Assembly (NCBI GenBank): GCA_946186175.1
Contig: CAMHMG010000069.1
Span: 1 to 12,809 of the forward strand
DNA from: an uncultured Clostridia bacterium
GTDB taxonomy: Bacteria; Bacillota; Clostridia; Lachnospirales; Lachnospiraceae
Direction: 5' to 3'
DNA length: 12,809 nt
The notes under the pieces were generated by a model. That model made no database searches. It was given only the letters and a program-made list of their open reading frames with translations, and was not told the origin of the DNA. Positions 1-5,979 of this stretch are shown here, piece by piece. The position numbers and the translations under genes are program-made. Numbering within the stretch: position 1 is the stretch's first letter; every line of letters begins with the position of its first letter.

Positions 1-3
1 TCA

Positions 4-999
4 TCAATTCATCAGCTTCTCTAACGCATCCTTAGATATCCCTGTATATTCTATTATCTTCTGTATAGGCTCATTAGCTTTGATCATTCTTTCAACTATT
101 GTATTCGTTATCTGATCACTCCCTTGTTTTATGCCTTGTTTCACGCCCTGTTTCATGCCCTGTTTCATGCCTTTTTGAAAACCCTTCTCAATACCCTCTT
201 CTTCTATTGCATCTAATAACAAACACATTTTCTTACTCTCTCCTTTCTTGGATTCTTCCATGTCTTCATATTTCTGTCTGATTGTATAGAATCTTGAATC
301 TCCACTTAGTGCATGTAAAAGATCCAATACGTGTTCTACATGCATCAGCTCATGATCATTATTCTTAAAATATTCCTTAATCTTAGCCTTGTCATTCCGA
401 AGCGCCATATAGTCTGCGATTATACGAAAATCCGACTTGTACTTATCTCTTACCGTCTCCGGCTGGTCAGCGACAGAGATCACGCGAATCGGATAATCGT
501 TGATCAACCGTTTCCAAAAGTCTGTCTTATCTTCCGGAATATCCAATATATCCATCAACTTAAGCGGTTTCTCCCACTTCTCATCACCAAAGTACAGTAT
601 AAATGTAGCCACAGGCATCAGCTTCTGATTTTCGTGCAATACCTTTGTATATGCTGAATTCTTATTCTTTCTGTTCTCTGCCGTTTTATCCTGTATCTGT
701 TTCATGTATGCTGTATATGTATATCCCATATCCCGAACAGGCATGATACGGTTGATATCCTGCTGTGATTCACAGCCGATCAAAGCAATACACCCACCCA
801 GATTATATACAAGCTTAAGAACATCCCTGATCTGTTTATGAAGCGTTCCGTCCAAGTCCTTATAACTGCTTACCGTAGGCATACTGCGTATGTCTTTCTC
901 TGCTACCTCATTATCTCCATCAAACAGATTAACATTAACTATATCTGCAAATACATCTGCATCCTCTATAAGATTGTTCTCTGTAATATCTCGTTCCAT
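4..999 (-). CDS. Rpn-family recombination-promoting nuclease / putative transposase (PD-(D/E)XK)
   Basis: A 331-residue protein of the Rpn/PDDEXK transposase-like family common in Lachnospiraceae. Members are DNA endonucleases that can promote RecA-independent recombination (family knowledge). Visible hallmarks are the N-terminal DVFADIVNVNLF segment, a KQIRD segment (D59) and IALIGCESQ, which supplies the E77-x-Q79 pair where the family has an E-x-Q/K active-site motif. Then come ATFILYFGDEKWEKP (131-145) and the SDFRIIADY segment (189-197). The C-terminus (277-293) is a run of GMKQ/GVKQ/GIKQ tetrapeptides, a tail typical of these proteins. The ATG at 999 is preceded by GGAGG (minus strand, 1010-1014) at good spacing. 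Length looks complete; I see no frameshift. It stands alone, with no partner gene to the right. Confident in the family; the cellular role is unproven. Confidence 0.87.
   Translation of the reverse strand: MERDITENNLIEDADVFADIVNVNLFDGDNEVAEKDIRSMPTVSSYKDLDGTLHKQIRDVLKLVYNLGGCIALIGCESQQDINRIMPVRDMGYTYTAYMKQIQDKTAENRKNKNSAYTKVLHENQKLMPVATFILYFGDEKWEKPLKLMDILDIPEDKTDFWKRLINDYPIRVISVADQPETVRDKYKSDFRIIADYMALRNDKAKIKEYFKNNDHELMHVEHVLDLLHALSGDSRFYTIRQKYEDMEESKKGESKKMCLLLDAIEEEGIEKGFQKGMKQGMKQGVKQGIKQGSDQITNTIVERMIKANEPIQKIIEYTGISKDALEKLMN
123..170. repeat. 12-bp tandem repeat, four units, inside the Rpn-like gene
   Basis: Four consecutive 12-bp units (123-134, 135-146, 147-158, 159-170), the last two identical (CCTGTTTCATGC) and the others differing at a few positions. 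On the coding strand they encode the G-[MVI]-K-Q tetrapeptide run. Unit length is a multiple of three, so gain or loss of units would keep the frame. Confidence 0.85.
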
Positions 1000-1206
1000 A
1001 TATAATAATCCTCCATAAATAATACAGTTTCAATCCAACTGTCAATTAACAGGAATCAAAACAACTTAATATATATGACAGACAACTGGTATCATCCATC
1101 TTTTATGGGGAAAATGTATTATCTAAAGGAACATATGCTAACATTAAAATAACATACACAGCAGGCAATGTCAATGTATTTTTTGACACTACCCACACTT
1201 TAAAGC

Positions 1207-1433
1207 TTATTTAATTTTAACAGAGTTATCAATTCTTGACTTTTTCAATAGCTTTTTATATTTATTATACTGTTTCTTCGGGCATTTAATGGTTGCTTTC
1301 TTCTTAATGCCCTTAAATGCATTCTTACCGATTGTAACACACTTTTAGCACTCTTTGTAACTGTTGCATTGTCATAAGTATGTAATTTTGCAGGTATCTC
1401 TTCCTGTGTATGTATCACAGTATTACATGCTTT
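1207..1433 (-). pseudogene. Frameshifted remnant of the C-terminus of a leucine-rich-repeat (LRR_5/BspA-like) surface protein
   Basis: Reading the minus strand to the TAA at 1207-1209 gives TIGKNAFKGIKKKATIKCP, then KKQYNKYKKLLKKS and a short VKIK end. This is the typical closing cap of secreted LRR_5 surface proteins in Lachnospiraceae (recognised from family knowledge). Moving upstream, this frame meets a TAA near 1347. The neighbouring frame stays open to about 1433 and gives ATVTKSAKSV just before the join, so a 2-bp change near 1340 appears to have broken the frame. No start codon, RBS or N-terminal LRR units remain. Nothing else is evident in 1015-1206. It looks like the decayed end of a deleted gene, not an active one. 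Confidence 0.5.
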
Positions 1434-1504
1434 TCAAACTGATAATTAAACACACCTCACAGAGCGTTGTTTATATAATAAAGCGGATTTTTCATATTTG
1501 CATA

Positions 1505-1568
1505 TAAAAAAGAAGAGCATCATCCTGTGTTGGACGAAGATTGAAAGAAATCCAAAACAGGAAGATGC
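1505..1568 (-). terminator. Rho-independent terminator downstream of the histidine kinase gene
   Basis: On the minus strand GCATCTTCCTGT (1568-1557) pairs with ACAGGATGATGC (1528-1517) with one mismatch. An inner TTGGA/TCCAA helix extends the stem. The sequence then runs into TCTTCTTTTTT. It lies about 95 nt beyond the kinase stop codon and fits as the end of that transcript. A TATAAT (minus strand, 1587-1582) sits just before the hairpin, so it could also end a short independent RNA. Confidence 0.7.
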
Positions 1569-1661
1569 CTTCCACTTACTCATTATATTACATATATTGT
1601 AAAAAATCCAGTATAATTTTCAAATAATTTACAATTTTTTCAAATTTTTTATTATCTTTGA

Positions 1662-3092
1662 TTATTTTTTAATTATCAATAAGTCAGAACGTTTATGGAG
1701 ATATGCAACTTCATCATCATCACGTTTTGTGTACAGAACGTATTGATTTTTCTTATTGAATACTATTGATATTCTCTTAGTGAACAATCCGCTTTTATCT
1801 GATAGTTCGTCAATATAAATACTCGCACCACAATTGTTCAATATCTCATATGTCTGCATCATTCCTATTCCACTGCCGTTATCATCTGCATGAGTGGTTA
1901 TCTTTTCAACACCGTATTTTAACAGTACATCTTTATCAAACTTTACTCCACTATCGTATATCTCAATTACATATTCTTTTTTCATTATTCCCATACGAAC
2001 CAATATATCTTTTCCGTCATTATACTTAGTGGCTATAATGGCATTCTCGATAAGATCAGCAATCAATGTGGCAAGGTCCGCTTCACTAATAATCTTTTCC
2101 GTAATACCCGAAAGATCACTATCGACATCGGCTCTGAACGAGAAGTTTTCTTTCTTTGAACGCTCATACGTATATGACAATAAATAATCTACTCTTGTCA
2201 CTCCGCACTTTGGCACCTCTTTTATTCCTTCTATGTCATCGCTATCCACCATCTCTTTCCATTCACTCTGCAGCTCTTTAATATCATTCATCAATCTGTT
2301 ACCTTCGGTGATGAATTCTTTCATGTTAATCTCCTGTGCAGCTGCCAGCTCTGCAAGCGCAGGATTATCAGCATTAATTTCGATAAATGTGCTTACTCCC
2401 TCCAAATAATGCATTACCGCACCCTGAAGTGCCGGAATAAGCTTATAATTTTTGTGATTTAGCTTTTCCAATCTCTCCTTATCCTCTAGTAATCTCTTAA
2501 TATACTCATTCTTTTCATCAAGCTCATCATTCAACGAATCAATGTTACGCAGGCTGAGACGTTCCAAATAATGGCGTGTAATCGAGGTTCGCCAATAAAT
2601 GAAAAATATAATTGTAAAAAGTAAAACCCCTATAATAGCTATCATCTTTATTATAATTAAAGATCCACTATTCACAAACGGAATCAAAGAAATAACAACT
2701 ATACTTACTATAATGATTGGTATATTTTCCGACTTATTCTTAAAGATAGGTATACCACCTTTAGTTCTTTTTACAAAAAATGGTAATTGCATAATTAACA
2801 ATTGCATTAAACAAGCAGCTACCTGTCCATAATCAATTTGGGTTTCTTTATTCTTATAAAAAAATACACTTACCACCACTACAGATAAAACAAAAAGCAT
2901 ATAACTTATTGCAAGAGATATTATAAATACTATAAAATTTGTTATTTTATCCGTTTTTGTCACTAATACATCAAATAAATATATTGTTATCGCAAAAATA
3001 GGAAAAACGTTAATGGATATATTGTTTAACAACTTCACATAATAATAATCACAACAAAGTATTATACCAATATTTTTTATTACAAAATTCAT
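1662..3092 (-). CDS. GHKL-family sensor histidine kinase with N-terminal multi-TM domain (AgrC/HPK10-like layout)
   Basis: A 476-residue membrane kinase. About five hydrophobic segments are visible (about 23-43, 51-79, 90-107, 123-141, 144-167). A charged, probably coiled-coil stretch follows (175-212), then the likely phospho-acceptor region LNHKNYKLIPAL with H213. That region resembles the H-D-Y-x-N box of peptide-sensing HPK10 kinases, though the exact box is not kept. The ATP-binding domain shows an N-box (DLIENAIIAT, N350), G1 (IYDSGVKF, D380/G382) and G2 (GSGIGM, 406-411). I chose the ATG at 3092 because AGAGG precedes it at proper spacing; an in-frame ATG at 3128 has no RBS. It lies downstream of the Spo0A-like regulator on the same strand and is its probable partner. 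Such kinases often sense peptides; the ligand here is unknown. The 269-bp gap to the regulator holds an opposite-strand mini-gene. Confidence 0.85.
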   Translation of the reverse strand: MNFVIKNIGIILCCDYYYVKLLNNISINVFPIFAITIYLFDVLVTKTDKITNFIVFIISLAISYMLFVLSVVVVSVFFYKNKETQIDYGQVAACLMQLLIMQLPFFVKRTKGGIPIFKNKSENIPIIIVSIVVISLIPFVNSGSLIIIKMIAIIGVLLFTIIFFIYWRTSITRHYLERLSLRNIDSLNDELDEKNEYIKRLLEDKERLEKLNHKNYKLIPALQGAVMHYLEGVSTFIEINADNPALAELAAAQEINMKEFITEGNRLMNDIKELQSEWKEMVDSDDIEGIKEVPKCGVTRVDYLLSYTYERSKKENFSFRADVDSDLSGITEKIISEADLATLIADLIENAIIATKYNDGKDILVRMGIMKKEYVIEIYDSGVKFDKDVLLKYGVEKITTHADDNGSGIGMMQTYEILNNCGASIYIDELSDKSGLFTKRISIVFNKKNQYVLYTKRDDDEVAYLHKRSDLLIIKK

Positions 3093-3126
3093 ATGCTTAC
3101 CTCTAAAAATCACAAATAACAACAAC

Positions 3127-3146
3127 AACCAATGTTCTTAACCAAT
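3127..3146. promoter_or_regulatory. Direct repeat AACCAAT x2 (13-bp period), candidate regulator-binding site
   Basis: AACCAAT occurs at 3127-3133 and 3140-3146 in the gap between the histidine kinase and the 18-codon ORF. Read on the minus strand it is ATTGGTT, closely matching the GTTGGTT copies ahead of the response-regulator gene. The plus-strand TATTAA at 3166-3171 is a possible -10 with no good -35 at 17 bp. The repeats would lie in and just above the -35 zone, as expected for an activator-dependent promoter of the small ORF. They also lie 35-54 bp upstream of the kinase ATG. Binding is inference. Confidence 0.4.
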
Positions 3147-3208
3147 TTATGACTTTCCCACATTCTATTAAATTTTATTTATCAAATTAAAAAGGGAGGG
3201 TTGTAATA

Positions 3209-3265
3209 ATGTCGGATTTCGAAAGATGGTGGAGATACCTTAATAAGCTTTTATCAGGTCGCTAG
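3209..3265 (+). CDS. 18-residue cationic amphipathic peptide (candidate signal or membrane-active peptide)
   Basis: A short plus-strand ORF, ATG 3209 to TAG 3265, encodes MSDFERWWRYLNKLLSGR. Support for translation: AAAGGGAGGG (3191-3200) eight bases before the ATG, which is one of the strongest Shine-Dalgarno sequences in the window; an in-frame TAA just upstream, fixing the start; and a terminator-like hairpin 10 bp after the stop. The spacing of F4, W7, W8, L11, L14, L15 puts all large hydrophobics on one helical face, with R6, R9, N12, K13 and S16 opposite; net charge is about +2. There is no signal peptide, double-glycine leader or AgrD-like cyclisation core. It sits between a sensor kinase and a response regulator on the opposite strand. 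It could be a peptide signal, a PSM-like or leaderless bacteriocin-like peptide, or the reading frame of a dual-function RNA. I know of no named family. Confidence 0.6.
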   Translation: MSDFERWWRYLNKLLSGR

Positions 3266-3274
3266 ACCACACTC

Positions 3275-3303
3275 TATCCCGAACAGTTAACCTGCTCGGG
3301 ATA
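3275..3303 (+). terminator. Terminator-like hairpin downstream of the 18-codon ORF
   Basis: TATCCCGA-A-CAG (3275-3286) pairs with CTG-C-TCGGGATA (3292-3303) around a TTAAC loop with one A/C mismatch. The plus strand continues into a moderately T-rich tract (TTCATTTTCCC). The minus-strand exit has no T-run, so the hairpin points to termination of a plus-strand transcript of roughly 100-130 nt. Confidence 0.6.
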
Positions 3304-3361
3304 TTCATTTTCCCAAATTTTTCATCCCATAACAATAAACTGTAAATCAATAATCTTTCTA

Positions 3362-4144
3362 TCACATCTCCCCAACCTTGTTGGCATAATAATATATGAA
3401 TTCTGTCAATGTTGGTGCTCCTCTTCTGGGATCAATACGGGCCTTATAATATTCCAACAGCGACTCTGTATCATTTACACGCCACGCTTTATTGATAGCG
3501 TTTTGCATCGCTCTTTCAACACTCGAATCAGATTTCTTATACTTTGAAGCTACCATTGTTATCAGGGATTTCTGTTCTCCATTTATAATGAGATATATAA
3601 TATCGGTCAGATATTTATATCCTACCGCTTTAGGGCTTATCCCAATAAGATCAAGCTCATTACTGATAAGCCTCCTTATCTTCTTCTCTCTTTTATATGC
3701 AGAATCTTTAGCATCATAACCAGCGTCATCCTTCTTAATACTTCCCTGAATAGTATCTTTCATACTCTCAAGCATTCCAAGTACAGCCTTTTCTGAATAG
3801 TCTGACTTATGTTTGGAGAAATAATAATCAATACCTAATGAACGCACAAATTCCACAGTCATCCGGCTAGAGTTATTAGAAGTCACCACTATAAATGGTT
3901 TGTAATTAATATCCAATTTAGCCAGGTCTTCCAGGAAATCTATTCCGCTTCCTCTGCCATCATTAAGTTCTAAGTCCAGGATTACTGCATCAACCCTGTA
4001 TTCTTTGATCAGTTCTATACCCTTTTGTGAATCATTGGTACATGCAACCACCTCAATTTTATCCATAGTTGAAGCACAATCTTCAAATGTTCTACATGCG
4101 TCCTTGTCATCTTCAATTATCAAAACACTTAATTCTCTCTCCAT
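3362..4144 (-). CDS. Spo0A-like response regulator (REC receiver + Spo0A C-terminal DNA-binding domain)
   Basis: A 260-residue transcription regulator, close in length to B. subtilis Spo0A (267). The receiver domain (about 5-130) has acidic E11/D12/D13, phospho-acceptor D57 (VILDLEL), T88 (FIVVTSN) and K111, so it looks phosphorylatable. A charged linker leads to a Spo0A_C-type domain (about 157-260). It is recognised by GISPKAVGYKYLTDII, by SSVERAMQNAINKAW matching the Spo0A recognition-helix region (SRVERAIRHAIEVAW), and by PTLTEFIYYYANKV matching PTNSEFIAMVADKL. Within that helix V-E-R-A is kept but the following R-H is Q-N, so DNA specificity may differ from Spo0A. The segment before the helix is shorter than in Spo0A. 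ATG 4144 has AAAGGAG seven bases upstream; the reading frame is open further up without an RBS. Likely partner of the kinase encoded downstream. I judge it a paralogue rather than the sporulation regulator itself. Confidence 0.83.
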   Translation of the reverse strand: MERELSVLIIEDDKDACRTFEDCASTMDKIEVVACTNDSQKGIELIKEYRVDAVILDLELNDGRGSGIDFLEDLAKLDINYKPFIVVTSNNSSRMTVEFVRSLGIDYYFSKHKSDYSEKAVLGMLESMKDTIQGSIKKDDAGYDAKDSAYKREKKIRRLISNELDLIGISPKAVGYKYLTDIIYLIINGEQKSLITMVASKYKKSDSSVERAMQNAINKAWRVNDTESLLEYYKARIDPRRGAPTLTEFIYYYANKVGEM

Positions 4145-4171
4145 AACGCTGCTCCTTTGTAACCTAACTTT

Positions 4172-4229
4172 CCAACAAAAACCAACGAAAACCAACTTTT
4201 TACCGCACATTTCCACAACACAAACCAAC
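4172..4229 (-). promoter_or_regulatory. GTTGG direct-repeat array upstream of the Spo0A-like regulator gene
   Basis: On the minus strand GTTGG recurs at 4196-4192, 4186-4182 and 4176-4172 with an exact 10-bp period. A further copy lies at 4229-4225, 33 bp away, about three helical turns. Three copies extend to GTTGGTT. The same heptamer with A for the first G (ATTGGTT) occurs twice at 3127-3146 ahead of the kinase gene in the same orientation. The array lies 28-85 bp upstream of the regulator ATG. It could be an autoregulatory binding site or a 5'-leader element; no experiment is implied. Confidence 0.4.
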
Positions 4230-4304
4230 TTATTTATGTCGAAAAATGTTGTATAGTAACTATATCTTGTTTATATTCCTGATATTGCTAATAAAGGGAA
4301 ACCT

Positions 4305-4332
4305 ATTGCGAATCAACCAATAATTTCGCAAT
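4305..4332. repeat. Inverted repeat ATTGCGAA...TTCGCAAT sharing its core with the ends of the 298-bp element
   Basis: ATTGCGAA (4305-4312) and TTCGCAAT (4325-4332) are exact reverse complements separated by 12 bp. The core and its orientation match the outer ends of the 11891-12188 element (ATTGCGAAA...TTTCGCAAT). It may be an operator-like dyad or the fused ends of an internally deleted copy of that element. Confidence 0.45.
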
Positions 4333-4357
4333 CTAAGTTAAAGCAAGATGCCTTCAT

Positions 4358-4394
4358 GAGAAGGTATTATTTACGCCTATTAATAATACCTCTC
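4358..4394. other. Stable AT-rich hairpin in the intergenic gap
   Basis: AGGTATTATT (4362-4371) pairs perfectly with AATAATACCT (4382-4391), and an outer GAG/CTC adds three pairs across a bulged A. The plus-strand exit continues GCAATTTTAAT, a weak T tract; the minus-strand exit has none. It could be a weak terminator or an RNA stem; no gene reads into it on the plus strand. Confidence 0.4.
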
Positions 4395-4415
4395 GCAATT
4401 TTAATAATCCATAGG

Positions 4416-4447
4416 GAGACATCCGTGCTGCAGAGTACAGATGTCTC
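4416..4447. terminator. Hairpin GAGACATC/GATGTCTC, possible terminator
   Basis: Perfect 8-bp stem GAGACATC (4416-4423) / GATGTCTC (4440-4447) with a 16-nt loop, about 70 bp beyond the stop of the MEMO-AMMECR1 gene. The plus-strand side continues TTCTCATTTC; the minus-strand side is not T-rich. Assignment as the end of the MEMO-AMMECR1 transcript is therefore only positional. Confidence 0.35.
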
Positions 4448-4515
4448 TTCTCATTTCAAATACTTATAAAAACATACATATCATATGTATTAATTATGAT
4501 TTACGAAATGCTTGT

Positions 4516-5949
4516 TTACGTATGTCTTATAACTTCAAAACGCTGAAGACTAACCGGCTCAGCGGATGAAATACCAGCCTTTTTCTTTGCTATTGCTATC
4601 TGCTCCTCAACAGTATCAATTGTATCTAAATTAGGTAACAATAGACCTCTACGATTTCCATTTGTAACAATCACACCATATTTTTTCACATCAAGCTCTG
4701 CCAAAGATGCGATATTTTCCGGCGGACTTAACACATCTACACTATATTCAAGGTGATCTAATTCATCCGGACTTACCGGTATAAATCTCGGATCGCTTGT
4801 TGAAGCGGCTATCGCGTTGTCTATTACCTCCTGTGCAACGTTATCTCTGACAGGAGATATAGTACCGATACAGCCTCTTAATCGTCCGTCTTTGTGCATT
4901 GATACAAATACTCCCGCTCTATTATTTTCGAGAATATCGATTAGCTCATCTGCGGAAGAATCCTCACCCTCTTTTTTAATGCTGTCCTTCACATCTTCAT
5001 ATACTATTTTTCTTCTATCTCTGATATAGGTCTCAACCGTTTTTCTGGCAAGTCTTACAATGATATCTTCTTTTGCTCTCTGTGCACTTCTTCTTATTTC
5101 TTCCTTATCCTCATATATTTTCAAAAAATTGCGATCGCTTCCATCTTCCGGCAGCACTTCGTAAGTGCACACGCCATAACCAACGCCAAAAGTCCCTTCG
5201 TGCGATAGTCTGTTAACCTTGACTGCAGTTTGATCAAGCGCACCTGCCATCATCACAAATGACCTGTGACCACATTCAGCCACCTTCTCTAAGAACAATT
5301 CATCAAAATCAAACAGCTCCCCAAAAGCAGCCCGTCCCATTACATCCATTATTCTTTCCTCATATACAGGACCATCAGGGACAAAACCGTAAGGTCCGTC
5401 AGGCTTTAATTTATGCGACAGATCGCCACTGGCAATATACACAACTCTTCGGTTGAGCTCTTTTGCAGTGCGTTTAATAAGAGTTCCTGGCTTATAATGT
5501 TCCGTGAGAGGAAGTCCGGACAGACCTATTCTTACCAGATCAAAATCAACATATTTTTTTGTAATAAAGTATAGAGGTATCATTGTTCCATGATCGAGAT
5601 ATGGTGATTTCTCTCCTCCTACGCCGGCATCAACATTCTCATTAGCTGCCAGGATACATAATTTCTTTACAAAGGCCTGATCATAGTCCGCTTCTATCCT
5701 CACTTCATCTGCTCCGAAATCAGCGAATGAACCCTCAGCTCTTTCTCCCGGAGAAAGGTGAAAATAGTCAGAGTACATAACACTATGCGGTGTTGAAACA
5801 ACTATTGTATCAGGCTTCATGCAGGCTACCATATCTGCAACTTTCTCGTACGACTTAATTGTATCTGTAATTTCTATCTCTCTCCCATTTCCGATTTCAG
5901 GTATAATAACCGGAGGGTGAGGTACCATAAACGCTCCTACAATTCCCAT
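4516..5949 (-). CDS. MEMO/LigB-like (AmmeMemoRadiSam B) and AMMECR1 (AmmeMemoRadiSam A) fusion protein
   Basis: A 477-residue two-domain protein. The N-terminal half (1-265) is MEMO/class III extradiol-dioxygenase-like: VPHPPVIIPEIG (H11), VSTPHSVMYSDYF (H55), YLDHGTMIPL (H120) and IASGDLSHKLKPDGPYGF (H179). These are the expected metal-site histidines of the fold. The C-terminal part (about 285-477) is an AMMECR1 domain with NRAGVFVSMHKDGRLRGCIG, containing the LRGCIGT hallmark (357-363), then AIAASTSDPRF and EYSVDVLSPPE. In many bacteria and archaea these domains co-occur with a radical-SAM protein (the AmmeMemoRadiSam system); the reaction is still unclear. No radical-SAM gene lies in the window. 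ATG 5949 has AGGAGG eight bases upstream. It is a single-gene unit, preceded by a potentially structured leader (5980-6121). Domain assignment is confident, function is not. Confidence 0.9.
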   Translation of the reverse strand: MGIVGAFMVPHPPVIIPEIGNGREIEITDTIKSYEKVADMVACMKPDTIVVSTPHSVMYSDYFHLSPGERAEGSFADFGADEVRIEADYDQAFVKKLCILAANENVDAGVGGEKSPYLDHGTMIPLYFITKKYVDFDLVRIGLSGLPLTEHYKPGTLIKRTAKELNRRVVYIASGDLSHKLKPDGPYGFVPDGPVYEERIMDVMGRAAFGELFDFDELFLEKVAECGHRSFVMMAGALDQTAVKVNRLSHEGTFGVGYGVCTYEVLPEDGSDRNFLKIYEDKEEIRRSAQRAKEDIIVRLARKTVETYIRDRRKIVYEDVKDSIKKEGEDSSADELIDILENNRAGVFVSMHKDGRLRGCIGTISPVRDNVAQEVIDNAIAASTSDPRFIPVSPDELDHLEYSVDVLSPPENIASLAELDVKKYGVIVTNGNRRGLLLPNLDTIDTVEEQIAIAKKKAGISSAEPVSLQRFEVIRHT

Positions 5950-5979
5950 ATTAATCCTCCTAACAACCTTGTCTTTATA

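Larger units (their letters stand above)
4230..4515. other. Gene-free gap of about 290 bp between the regulator and the MEMO-AMMECR1 gene; contains three inverted repeats
   Basis: I see no credible ORF with an RBS. The stretch holds the inverted repeats at 4305-4332, 4358-4394 and 4416-4447, listed separately. It also holds a short dyad, ATACATAT-c-ATATGTAT, at 4474-4490. The regulator promoter must lie in the right part of the upstream stretch (above 4230), but no convincing -35/-10 pair was found. TGTCGAA (4237-4243) matches the 0A-box core. Confidence 0.5.

Noticed and set aside
331..657. 108-codon plus-strand open frame opposite the Rpn-like gene
   Set aside because: It lies wholly inside a well-supported minus-strand gene, and its product resembles no known domain.
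1019..1045. Promoter-like TTGACA (minus strand, 1045-1040) and TATTAT (1024-1019) upstream of the Rpn-like gene
   Set aside because: Spacing is only 15 bp, and the expected start of transcription would fall inside the gene's Shine-Dalgarno sequence, so it cannot serve that gene as it stands.
3093..3128. Upstream in-frame ATG at 3128 for the histidine kinase
   Set aside because: No Shine-Dalgarno precedes it, whereas the ATG at 3092 has AGAGG at correct spacing and starts a sensible membrane domain.
3209..3265. Calling the 18-residue peptide an AgrD-type autoinducer
   Set aside because: It is far shorter than AgrD precursors, has no cysteine or thiolactone core and no acidic C-terminal tail, and no AgrB gene is in the window.
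4237..4243. Exact 0A-box core TGTCGAA upstream of the Spo0A-like gene
   Set aside because: The same heptamer occurs at 11962-11968 and within coding sequence at 8806-8812 and 9415-9421, so a single copy is not significant; the regulator's recognition helix also differs from Spo0A.
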